Below, piece after piece: positions 1 through 6,111 of a stretch of DNA of 6,250 nucleotides. Under the pieces are notes generated by a model. The model did no database searches and was not told where the DNA came from. It worked only from the letters and a program-made list of their open reading frames with translations. The DNA is taken from positions 1-6,250 of the forward strand of contig JACPDC010000187.1 in assembly GCA_016184235.1 (NCBI GenBank). The letters are read 5' to 3'. Made by a program: the position numbers and the translations under genes. This DNA comes from Deltaproteobacteria bacterium. GTDB lineage: Bacteria; Desulfobacterota; Binatia; UBA9968. Each line of letters begins with the position of its first letter. The stretch's first letter is position 1.

Positions 1-378
1 GCCGTCGCCGCGGTTGACGACGCCGGTAAAAAAGGCGATGTCCATGCCGCCGGCCGCGGCGCTCAAAACCGAGCCCGGTATCGTATAAGCCATCTGGATA
101 TCGCCGGAGGCCAGCGCGGCCATGGTTTGCGGACCGCTGCGGATATTGATGACCTCGACGTTGACGCCGTGCTTGCGAAAGAAACCCTGCTCGACCCCGG
201 TCCAGAGCGCTTCCACCTTTTCATTGAAGGCGCCGTGGGCGATGCGCACCAGCGGCAGCTCCGCCGCCTCAGATAAACGCCAGGGCAAGAAAACACAAAG
301 AAGAGAAAAAGCCAAAACAGGGAACAGCCTTCTTTCCTTCTCCCATAGCAACACCAGAGCAGACAAACCGTTTTTCAC
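1..378 (-). CDS. ABC transporter solute-binding protein C (NMT1/SsuA/TauA-like), N-terminal part, cut by window edge
   Basis: Only the first 126 codons are in the window; the gene continues off the left edge. Seen: a GTG start at 378 preceded by AAAAGGAGG with 7 bases spacing, a basic N-terminus and a hydrophobic segment (about residues 20-35, FPVLAFSLLCVFLP) ending near SEAAE, which fits a Sec signal peptide with an unusually long N-region. After it comes the family start VRIAHGAFNEKVEALW, then EQGFFRKHGVNVEV and a GDIQMAY stretch. This is clearly the same family as the complete protein B in this window, which has DQGFFRKHGLDVQLV and an ARGDSHL stretch at equivalent places. Family role: periplasmic receptor of an ABC importer of the nitrate/taurine/sulfonate/thiamine-precursor type; the ligand cannot be predicted. 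The start overlaps the stop of the upstream remnant (GTGA), suggesting translational coupling inside the grd operon. An internal start is possible but less well supported. Confidence 0.85.
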   Translation of the reverse strand, partial: MKNGLSALVLLWEKERRLFPVLAFSLLCVFLPWRLSEAAELPLVRIAHGAFNEKVEALWTGVEQGFFRKHGVNVEVINIRSGPQTMAALASGDIQMAYTIPGSVLSAAAGGMDIAFFTGVVNRGDG

Positions 379-458
379 AGCATCGCCTCCTTTTCCGGTT
401 TCCGAACGATCCGATCGTGGGCGAACTTCTCTATTTCGAGCGCGCCGAATTTCCCAAC
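375..458 (-). pseudogene. C-terminal remnant of a solute-binding protein
   Basis: Between the grdA stop and the next gene, one frame reads VGKFGALEIEKFAHDRIVRK and on to ...PEKEAML and a TGA at 377-375. This resembles the last residues of the two solute-binding proteins upstream: GALKVEDLVDDRIARRLERE in protein A and GLKAEDVIDDRIVKKLEQK in protein B. By eye about 10 of 20 residues match protein A, and the DNA shares GGCGCGCTC and ACGATCG blocks in register. No full-length gene precedes it: the same frame runs back into the 3' end of grdA, with no plausible start. I read it as the leftover 3' end of a lost solute-binding protein gene, possibly at a recombination or insertion boundary of the grd module. 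Its stop overlaps the GTG start of the next gene. The extent upstream of 458 is uncertain. Confidence 0.65.
386..394 (-). promoter_or_regulatory. Ribosome binding site of solute-binding protein C
   Basis: AAAAGGAGG lies 7 bases before GTG at 378-376. It decides the start, because the ATG at 383-381 between them is out of frame for the gene and runs directly into a stop (ATG CTG TGA). Confidence 0.7.
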
Positions 459-486
459 CGACTGCTTCTGCTTAAAGCTGTTCCCG

Positions 487-966
487 CTAATTTACAGCGG
501 AGCGAGCTTTTTGCAAAGCCTTAACAATCGCCTCGGCCTCAAGACCGAGCTCCAACGTCTCGATAAGTGCCGCGTACCGCGCCGGATCAATGATTGTCTT
601 CACCTCAGGTTCAAATACATGGAACGCCTTTAACCCGAGCCCGATTCCCGCCAGAGGGCCGGCGTAAGTAGGATCCCCGCGCGTTACCGTTTCGAATTGA
701 ACCACACAGCTATCCACGTTCGGCGCCCCGAGAATGACCACAAGATCATTTTTTCCGTACTGCTCGGCTAGTTCCTTTACACGACCTTGAACCTCAAGGT
801 CCACAGCCCCAGCGGCTGTTCAGACAAAGCACTGAGTCGATGAGTAGGCGATCTTCGCTCCCGTGCCCTCAACGGCCTGTTCGATGGTGTGCGCGGGCAC
901 GCCATCTCTCTCACCGAGAATAATGAGTCCCTTTCCCTTCAGATCCAGATGTTGTTTCTCTATCAA
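487..966 (-). CDS. grdA: Glycine/sarcosine/betaine reductase component A, selenoprotein GrdA (UGA = Sec49)
   Basis: Reading through the in-frame TGA at 822-820 gives a 159-residue protein, close to the usual GrdA size of about 157. The N-terminal part has a Rossmann-like start with LIILGERDGVPAHTIE (residues 14-29). The redox centre is TQCFVU-TAAGAVDLE, with Cys46 and Sec49 in the CxxU arrangement typical of GrdA. The C-terminal part carries VTRGDPTYAGPLAGIGLGLK, also a family signature. Component A is a small cytoplasmic carrier shared by the reductases: its selenolate takes the carboxymethyl group from component B, passes it to component C and is reduced again by thioredoxin. The start is TTG at 966, overlapping the grdC stop as TTGA, with GGAGG 6 bases upstream; no ATG is available. 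The gene ends with TAG at 489-487. A gene caller treating TGA as stop would report only residues after 804 (from GTG) and lose the active site. Confidence is high because sequence on both sides of the TGA matches the family. Confidence 0.95.
783..801 (-). promoter_or_regulatory. Bacterial SECIS element candidate in grdA
   Basis: Downstream of the UGA the mRNA contains GACCUUGA-GGU-UCAAGGUC, a perfect 8-bp stem with a GGU apical loop. The loop begins 26 bases after the UGA and has G in its first positions. As I recall the published bacterial SECIS model, the loop lies about 16-37 bases from the UGA with a G among its first two bases, so it fits. It would recruit SelB with charged tRNA-Sec. A second, nearer stem (ACAGCC / GGCTGT, 819-803) could compete or stack below it. 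Confidence 0.8.
820..822 (-). other. In-frame UGA selenocysteine codon of grdA
   Basis: TGA in the context TGC TTT GTC TGA ACA GCC, giving CFVU-TA. The position matches the invariant selenocysteine of GrdA, and a SECIS-like hairpin follows. Confidence 0.95.
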
Positions 967-2435
967 TGGACACCTCCGGTAGATATTGCCTGGGGGTGCC
1001 GCTCCAGCAAGAGCGACATCCCATCACCTAGCTGCGTCATTTGCCCCAGAAACAAACTCGCACGGGCAAAAAGAAAACATCTTCGCAATTCGCCCTGAGT
1101 CAAGCCTCTCAGGGCATGTGGCAGGTAAGCAAAGGCCGATGCGATATGCCCTTGTGTCGGCACATAACCCGGCACTCCCTTCTTGCTCATGAATTCGGCT
1201 ATCTCCCCCCGGCCGATCTTCCCGCAAGCGGCCAGGACTGCTGCCAGCATGCGATAGTTGCGTTCAGGGACATCCCCTCCGTTAGCCGGAATGGTCACCT
1301 CCGGGTTGTGGAGTTCCGAGACAAATTTGTCTACCCCAGCTACATCCAATTTCAATCTCTCTAAAGGCTCGACGACAATGGCTTTCAGCTGCTGGTCCAT
1401 CCCGGCTCCGGATTGGACCGGGTGGCGTCCCACGCCCGCGAGATTCAGAACCGGACTCTTCCCGTCATCCCGGCCGATCCAGGCGGCGATCGCCGCCTGA
1501 ACGTCCTCCAAAACCGGGATTCCTTTCTCCAGATGATAAAGGAACTTCATTCCCAGTTTGGGCAACGAAGAGCCACCCACCACTATGACGTTTTCCACTA
1601 CGCCGCTTTGCACCATAGCCGCGCCTATCACCATCGCCGGGATCGGCGCCGCGCAGAAATCTTTGATATCTACTCCCGAGGCCAAGCCGCAGCCAGCAAA
1701 CTCCGCTATGGCCTTTGCCAGGTTGCCTCCTCCTCGTTGATAGCGATCACCGACTGCCTCCTCTGAGCAGCTCAAGACAAAATGGGCATCCTCCACCCTC
1801 AGCTTGCTGTCCTGGTGAGAAATCTCGCGAACCGCCAACGCCGCCGATACCTTGCAGCACAGATTTTCCAGCAGTATGGGAGCCGTGAGCGAGCCATCCT
1901 CCGCGTTGCCGTGCCGCACCCAGCCTACCGGTTCCGCATCCGCGCCAACGAAAAGAGGCAACCCGCCTCCCCGGTCGATTTCACACCTGAGCTGCTCCCG
2001 GGTGAGAAGGGCGGGAACAACTCGAACCAGAGGTTTACATAGTCGGGATTGATCCAGGCGGGGCTTCACATCTTCCCAAAAACGATCTAACAGATGAACA
2101 TGCTTGAAAACGTCCGCAACCGCCAAGAGGCCGAGAAATCTCTCTTCCTCTACAAGCTCTCCAAAAGGGAGAGACTCGTTCGCCCTCAGAGGGGGACGGT
2201 TGAACCACGGCCTGTCGATTTCGAAAAGCCTTTGCGGCGACTGTTTCCCAAGAAAAACGTCATTGGGGAGATAATTTTCCGCCTGAGCAAAGCTGCGCAG
2301 GCGTCCCAGCAGCTCCTTAAGACGCGAAGGGCGGGCGGCGATCTCCCTCGACGGCTTGGAACCGTACCGGACAAGCCCAGGCGAATGGATCAGAATGGCG
2401 CTTGCCGCCTTGACTACCGGCTGCAGATGGGACAT
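963..2435 (-). CDS. grdC: Glycine/sarcosine/betaine reductase component C, thiolase-fold subunit GrdC
   Basis: 490 residues, near the usual GrdC length of about 510. The N-terminus (KAASAILIHSPGLVRYGS) matches the GrdC start. The centre carries LSCSEEAVGDRYQRGGGNLA (221-240), then AGCGLASGVDIKDFCAAP with Cys249 and Cys261. C-terminal signatures include HNPEVTIPANGGDVPERNY, VPTQGHIASAF and ASLFLGQMTQLGDGMSLLLE. GrdC resembles beta-ketoacyl-ACP synthase III (FabH). With GrdD it takes the acyl group from Se-carboxymethyl-GrdA as a Cys thioester and releases acetyl phosphate, which can make ATP through acetate kinase. Cys261, in the well-conserved DFCAAP context, is a reasonable acyl-carrier candidate; this is inference. 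ATG at 2435 is chosen because it matches the family start; GGAGG is only 3 bases upstream and overlaps the grdE stop, so translation is probably coupled. The gene is followed directly by grdA, with no grdD. Confidence 0.93.
   Translation of the reverse strand: MSHLQPVVKAASAILIHSPGLVRYGSKPSREIAARPSRLKELLGRLRSFAQAENYLPNDVFLGKQSPQRLFEIDRPWFNRPPLRANESLPFGELVEEERFLGLLAVADVFKHVHLLDRFWEDVKPRLDQSRLCKPLVRVVPALLTREQLRCEIDRGGGLPLFVGADAEPVGWVRHGNAEDGSLTAPILLENLCCKVSAALAVREISHQDSKLRVEDAHFVLSCSEEAVGDRYQRGGGNLAKAIAEFAGCGLASGVDIKDFCAAPIPAMVIGAAMVQSGVVENVIVVGGSSLPKLGMKFLYHLEKGIPVLEDVQAAIAAWIGRDDGKSPVLNLAGVGRHPVQSGAGMDQQLKAIVVEPLERLKLDVAGVDKFVSELHNPEVTIPANGGDVPERNYRMLAAVLAACGKIGRGEIAEFMSKKGVPGYVPTQGHIASAFAYLPHALRGLTQGELRRCFLFARASLFLGQMTQLGDGMSLLLERHPQAISTGGVH
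973..977 (-). promoter_or_regulatory. Ribosome binding site of grdA, inside the end of grdC
   Basis: GGAGG lies 6 bases before the TTG start at 966-964 and within the last codons (GGVH) of grdC. It supports the non-ATG start and coupling of grdA translation to grdC termination. Confidence 0.7.
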
Positions 2436-2442
2436 GAGCCTC

Positions 2443-3651
2443 CTAATAAGCCCTGCACGCCCAGGACTGTCTGCCCCAATTATCGACGCCGCCGACGATC
2501 ATGTCCCGCGCGTCCAAGGTTAAAGAGTCCCGCGCCGACGCCACAGGCGCGCCAGGATAGCTGAGAATCTTAATCTCCTTGTAGGGGCCTACGACCTTCT
2601 CCGCGGGCGGCAAGTCGATCCAACGGTCCCGGCTGCCTGTGCTTACCACAGCATCCGCTTCCGGCACATAGTAGAGAAGAGGAGAATCTATCCCCTCCTT
2701 TCCGCCATACTCGTAGGTCACCAGCACCGTCTTGATCCCGCGCTTTTCACAGGCACGAATCGTGAGCATCAAATCCACGAAGGCATTCCCGGAGCCAAGC
2801 CAAGTCACCAAGGCCGCATCGGCTCCCAGGGTAGACGCCAGCTGCGCTGTGTTCTGAGCAATGACTTCCTTGCCTTGAAAAGTTTCGAAACGAATCCGCT
2901 CCAGGATCACCCCGGCAAAATTCAGCCGCTTACCGTGCTCACGATAGAGACCCAGGACCAGAGGATGATTCTGCCAGTCCCAGGTTATGGGAAAATAACC
3001 TATGCAGCGCGTGGTATTTATGGCGAATGCCCCGTCGAAGAACTCGTTGGGATGGACTACCGTAGCCAGCGAATCCCGAATAGGGAGACCGTAGTAACTC
3101 ACACCAGAGTGGACATGATGGCTATCGGTGAGACAGCCTTGTATGAACAACACTCTGGGCAGCTTTGGCTTCACTTTAGTCAAGTCGAAGGTCTCAACCC
3201 GCTTCACCAACCGCAGGCTTAAGACCAAGCCAAAGAGACTGCTAAAACGCGATGCCTCAGCACCCGGCCCCCACATGTCTAGGATAGCGCTGCGTTGAAC
3301 GCCAAGTCCGGCTCGGATCGTCCCCTCATATTCCGCCGCGACCAATACCGCCATCCCGGAAAGACGATGCGTGCGGCCCTCTCCCACCGGCGCTACCGGC
3401 CCAAGAATCCCCGGAAACACCTGCCCCTTCCCCTCCACCTTAACCCTCGGCTCCACCACGTCCCGTATACCGGTGACCCTTACCTTTTCACCAGGAACAA
3501 CCACCTCCAGCCACGCCTCCTCTATGCGTTTGTCTTGCAGGACAAGACCCTTTAATTGCCCCCTGTCCACCTCCAACTTCCCAGAGTGGTAACGAAACGC
3601 TCTTCCAAAACCTATGTCAGTTACCGGAAACTCCGCCATCTCAAGGTGCAT
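2443..3651 (-). CDS. grdE: Glycine/sarcosine/betaine reductase component B, alpha/beta proprotein subunit (GrdE family)
   Basis: 402 residues, slightly shorter than clostridial GrdE (about 428). Family marks: N-terminal MHLEMAEFPVTDIGFG, VRDVVEPRVKV-like GIRDVVEPRVKVEGKGQVFPG (61-81), ILDMWGPGAEASRFS (123-137), FFDGAFAI (204-211), NHPLVLGLYREHGKRLNFAGV (228-248) and VTYEYGGKEG. In characterised members the chain is cleaved at a cysteine to give two subunits, the new N-terminus becoming a pyruvoyl group that forms a Schiff base with the amine substrate; here that region reads AINTTRCIGYF, with Cys216. It partners GrdB to form component B, which sets substrate specificity. The frame is open from TTG at 3669, but ATG at 3651 is preferred because it gives the family N-terminus and follows GGAGG by 7 bases. 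GrdE, GrdG (sarcosine) and GrdI (betaine) types cannot be told apart here. Confidence 0.9.
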   Translation of the reverse strand: MHLEMAEFPVTDIGFGRAFRYHSGKLEVDRGQLKGLVLQDKRIEEAWLEVVVPGEKVRVTGIRDVVEPRVKVEGKGQVFPGILGPVAPVGEGRTHRLSGMAVLVAAEYEGTIRAGLGVQRSAILDMWGPGAEASRFSSLFGLVLSLRLVKRVETFDLTKVKPKLPRVLFIQGCLTDSHHVHSGVSYYGLPIRDSLATVVHPNEFFDGAFAINTTRCIGYFPITWDWQNHPLVLGLYREHGKRLNFAGVILERIRFETFQGKEVIAQNTAQLASTLGADAALVTWLGSGNAFVDLMLTIRACEKRGIKTVLVTYEYGGKEGIDSPLLYYVPEADAVVSTGSRDRWIDLPPAEKVVGPYKEIKILSYPGAPVASARDSLTLDARDMIVGGVDNWGRQSWACRAY

Positions 3652-3658
3652 CTCATCT

Positions 3659-3663
3659 CCTCC
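3659..3663 (-). promoter_or_regulatory. Ribosome binding site of grdE
   Basis: GGAGG lies 7 bases before ATG at 3651-3649, just after the grdB stop at 3668-3666. It rules in favour of this ATG over the TTG at 3669 that overlaps the grdB stop. Confidence 0.7.
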
Positions 3664-3665
3664 AC

Positions 3666-5018
3666 TCAAGCGCTTACAGCCATATTGGGCAAAAAGACGG
3701 TGGGCGCTTTTACCTCTGATTGCAGCGCTTTCAATGCAGTCTCAACAATCTCCTGACGTAACTGGGCATCTATCTCCGCCGGCAAGCTCGGATCGCCGCA
3801 AGGATGCGGTATGCTTACCCCCTTCACGATGCGGCTTGCACCCACCTGCTCTGCCACAGGATACGCCACAGGATACATCGCGCTGATAAGCGCTACCGGA
3901 AACCCCGCTCGATCAAGCTCTTTGGTAATCACAGCGCCGCTGCGACTACAGGTCCCTCACGTGGCTACCAACAGCACACCGCCTACCCCTTCCTTGCGCA
4001 GATCCGCCGCGATCTCCTGACCAATCCGTTTCATCACCGACGGAGATCCTTGATTCCCGGGAACCACATAGTAGGCGGGATAAAGCTTCCCCTTCCCTAT
4101 CTTCCCCTTGGCCTCCAGCGCCCTAAGGGCATCCAGAGGGACTCCGTAGTGAGGATTCTCATTCATATAAGAGACATTGTAACCCCCGTGCACCGCTTCC
4201 CAACGCCCCGGCTCCAATGCCCCTAACTCGGCAATATTGTACTTTCGCCAAAATGTATTCCTGTAGGTCTTAAAACCATCCGGATTGCCCCAGGGAACCA
4301 CCCCACTGGTGGTGATGACCGCGATGGTGGCCGAAGAGGAATCCGCCAGCGGCGCGGCAGGCGCAATCTGGTCCCAAACCTCCATGGGCACCTCGGTTAC
4401 AAAGGGCTTACCCGCTACCTTTTTGAGTAAAATATCGATAGCGCGCTCTACCCCCGGACGCTCAGTTCGTTCCAGCCGCCGTATGCCGCGCGGAAGGTAT
4501 CCCTCTTCCCCCGCAGATCCTATCTCCGCACCACTCCCCACTCGACACGCAAACCGCGCCATCAACGAGAGCGCTTTTGTCATCCCCGCCGCACTCTCCG
4601 CCGTAGGAAGTAGATACACCCTCATGTTCCGATACTCCCCATACGCCGAAACCGCTGGATTCTCAGAATCCATCCCCACCACACACCCTATCCCCAACCT
4701 CTCCGCTACCGCCTGACATATCTCCACCGATGCAAGTCCGTACCGCCCAGAATTAAATGCCGGCCCCGCTACCACTACATCGGGCCGACGCTTCTCCACT
4801 TCCCGCACAATAACTCCCTTCGCCTCCTCAACATGCTCATGAAAATAGTTGTCCCCATAATAAATCGTCGCCACCACCTTCCCCCGATCCCCAAGCTGCC
4901 CCTGAAGCCCACGCGCCGCTCCTGCCGCCCCTTCAACCGCGACCACAGGACTGCCTGCCTTCTCTTCTCCCCCAAGCCCGGCAAAAAACTGATTCACTAT
5001 ATGAATAATTGTTAACAT
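3666..5018 (-). CDS. grdB: Glycine/sarcosine/betaine reductase component B, selenoprotein GrdB family (UGA = Sec354)
   Basis: Reading through TGA at 3959-3957 gives 450 residues, close to the usual length of about 436. Residues 1-16 read MLTIIHIVNQFFAGLG with GGEEKAG next, the standard GrdB N-terminus; later come VVAGPAFNSGRYGLASVEIC, SAAGMTKALSL, AVHGGYNVSYMNENPHYGVP and GNQGSPSVMKRIGQEIAADL. The active site is VLLVAT-U-GTCSRSGAVI, with Sec354 and Cys357 as UxxC. The tail keeps the family pattern GASRIVKGVSIPHPCGDPSL. The selenolate attacks the Schiff-base-bound substrate, forms a Se-alkyl selenoether and hands the group to GrdA. Substrate type (GrdB, GrdF or GrdH) cannot be decided. The frame is open back to GTG at 5051, but ATG at 5018 is chosen because it has AAGGAGG 7 bases upstream and matches the family start. 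A caller that stops at UGA would report two pieces (down to 3957, then an ORF from 3932). Confidence 0.94.
3925..3949 (-). promoter_or_regulatory. Bacterial SECIS element candidate in grdB
   Basis: GUAGUCGCAGC-GGC-GCUGUGAUUAC folds into an 11-bp stem with two G-U wobbles and a GGC loop. The loop starts 18 bases after the UGA and opens with G, within the spacing I recall for bacterial SECIS elements. It lies entirely within the coding sequence, as bacterial SECIS elements do. Confidence 0.8.
3957..3959 (-). other. In-frame UGA selenocysteine codon of grdB
   Basis: TGA between GTA GCC ACC-type codons (LLVAT) and GGG ACC TGT (GTC), giving AT-U-GTC. It sits where GrdB proteins carry their catalytic selenocysteine and is followed by a SECIS-like hairpin. 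Confidence 0.95.
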
Positions 5019-5025
5019 GAGCCTC

Positions 5026-5032
5026 CCTCCTT
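5026..5032 (-). promoter_or_regulatory. Ribosome binding site of grdB
   Basis: A full-consensus AAGGAGG lies 7 bases before ATG at 5018-5016. It decides this start over the upstream in-frame GTG at 5051 that overlaps the stop of the preceding gene. Confidence 0.75.
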
Positions 5033-5047
5033 TCGATTCCTTCAGTT

Positions 5048-6058
5048 TCACTTAGGGCCCGGTTGAAAGAGCCCTTTTTGCTCTAACTTCTTTACGATTC
5101 TATCATCGATTACATCTTCTGCCTTGAGGCCGCGAATCTTCTCGTTGGTGGTTCCTAACAGCCGGATGGCATTTTGGATCCCTTCCACGGTTGGATAGAT
5201 CCGTCGTTCATAGAGGGTCTTCATAATCTCGTAACCTTCTGCCGCATCCTCCGCCCGAGGCAGATAAAGTCCCTTGGCTAAACTCTTCATGACCGGAGCT
5301 TTGTTGGCAGGATCCTGAATAAAGGCGATCGCCTCTACCAAGGCGGTGAGGACCTTCTCGACTACTTCAGGTGACTGGTCCACCAGGCTGCGCCGAGCAA
5401 AGACGGTCGTCCCCTGGTAGGGGATGCCCAACTCGCTGAGGTCAGCAAGGATGCGGTATCCTTGGCGCTTCAAGCCATAAGCAAATGTGTGATTGAAGGT
5501 GGCTCCGTCGATATTTCCAGAGGCGACCGCTTGCGACCGCACCGCCTCATTCCCAATGACTCTGATACTGATCCCGTCGCGCTTTGGGTCAATCCCCCAA
5601 TGCTCAAGGGCCAGCATAGTGAATACCCAATTCCCCCCTCCTATGCTGGTGACGCCAATTGTTTTGCCCTTGAGATCCATGGGAGTCTTTATCTCGGGGG
5701 CGACCACAAAAGCGCCGGTGAGCTTATTGACCAAGCCCGCGACAAAAACCAAGTCAAGCCCCCCTGCCATGGCGCCCAGGATGGCGCCCGAAGTGGAGCC
5801 GGTGTTGAGATGAGAATCGCCCCTTGCAAGCGCCGACAAAGCCACAGAGGCCGTGTTTACATAAACCAATTGCACATCCAAACCATGTTTGCGGAAGAAG
5901 CCCTGGTCTCGCGCCACAAACAAGGCGCCCTCCCTTTCGCTAAAAACGGCATAGGTGATGACTAACTTGGTCGGGGTCGAGGCCGCGCCAAGTGGAACGT
6001 CATAGAAAGGAAAGGGGAGGACCACAGCGATAATCAAAACAGAAAGTAGTGTTTTCAT
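5048..6058 (-). CDS. ABC transporter solute-binding protein B (NMT1/SsuA/TauA-like)
   Basis: Complete protein of 336 residues, normal for this family. Residues 1-27 form a Sec signal peptide (MKTLLSVLIIAVVLPFPFYD, then VPLGAAS), so it is exported; there is no lipobox cysteine. The mature part begins with KLVITYAVFSEREGALFVAR, followed by DQGFFRKHGLDVQLVYV (51-67), SALARGDSHLNTGSTSGAIL, a MDLKGKTIGVTSIGGGNW stretch (127-144) and IRVIGNEAVRSQAVASGNID, the type II periplasmic binding fold pattern. The family receives nitrate, taurine, alkylsulfonates, thiamine precursors and many unknown solutes; the ligand is not predictable here. It sits 29 bases upstream of grdB and is probably co-transcribed, suggesting it delivers a substrate of the reductase or a related solute. 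It is a paralogue of the partial genes on both sides. No good Shine-Dalgarno sequence is visible before ATG 6058. No permease or ATPase gene is in the window. Confidence 0.9.
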   Translation of the reverse strand: MKTLLSVLIIAVVLPFPFYDVPLGAASTPTKLVITYAVFSEREGALFVARDQGFFRKHGLDVQLVYVNTASVALSALARGDSHLNTGSTSGAILGAMAGGLDLVFVAGLVNKLTGAFVVAPEIKTPMDLKGKTIGVTSIGGGNWVFTMLALEHWGIDPKRDGISIRVIGNEAVRSQAVASGNIDGATFNHTFAYGLKRQGYRILADLSELGIPYQGTTVFARRSLVDQSPEVVEKVLTALVEAIAFIQDPANKAPVMKSLAKGLYLPRAEDAAEGYEIMKTLYERRIYPTVEGIQNAIRLLGTTNEKIRGLKAEDVIDDRIVKKLEQKGLFQPGPK

Positions 6059-6111
6059 ATGGTTTAACTTACCCGGATATAAGGGTCACCTGTAACGAGC
6101 CAACCTCTGTC

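Noticed and set aside
63..296. Minus-strand open frame of 77 codons overlapping solute-binding protein C
   Set aside because: It is in another frame from the binding protein that clearly matches its paralogues; the Arg/Ser-rich translation is a shadow.
2094..2564. Plus-strand open frame of 156 codons opposite grdC and grdE
   Set aside because: It spans two well-supported minus-strand genes, is rich in Arg and Pro as expected for an antisense shadow, and matches no family I recognise.
3666..3932. Separate small gene downstream of a grdB stop
   Set aside because: The segment is the conserved C-terminal part of GrdB after selenocysteine; GTG at 3932 has no ribosome binding site and lies inside the SECIS hairpin.
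4285..4716. Plus-strand open frame of 143 codons opposite grdB
   Set aside because: It is antisense to conserved grdB codons; composition is explained by GC-rich third positions.
5462..5965. Plus-strand open frame of 167 codons opposite solute-binding protein B
   Set aside because: The minus-strand frame encodes a full binding protein with a signal peptide; the plus-strand translation shows no domain or start signal.
6059..6111. Possible promoter or terminator between binding proteins A and B
   Set aside because: A weak ACCC/GGGT hairpin and a TTGAGA-like hexamer are present, but there is no U-tract or convincing -10 box at proper spacing.
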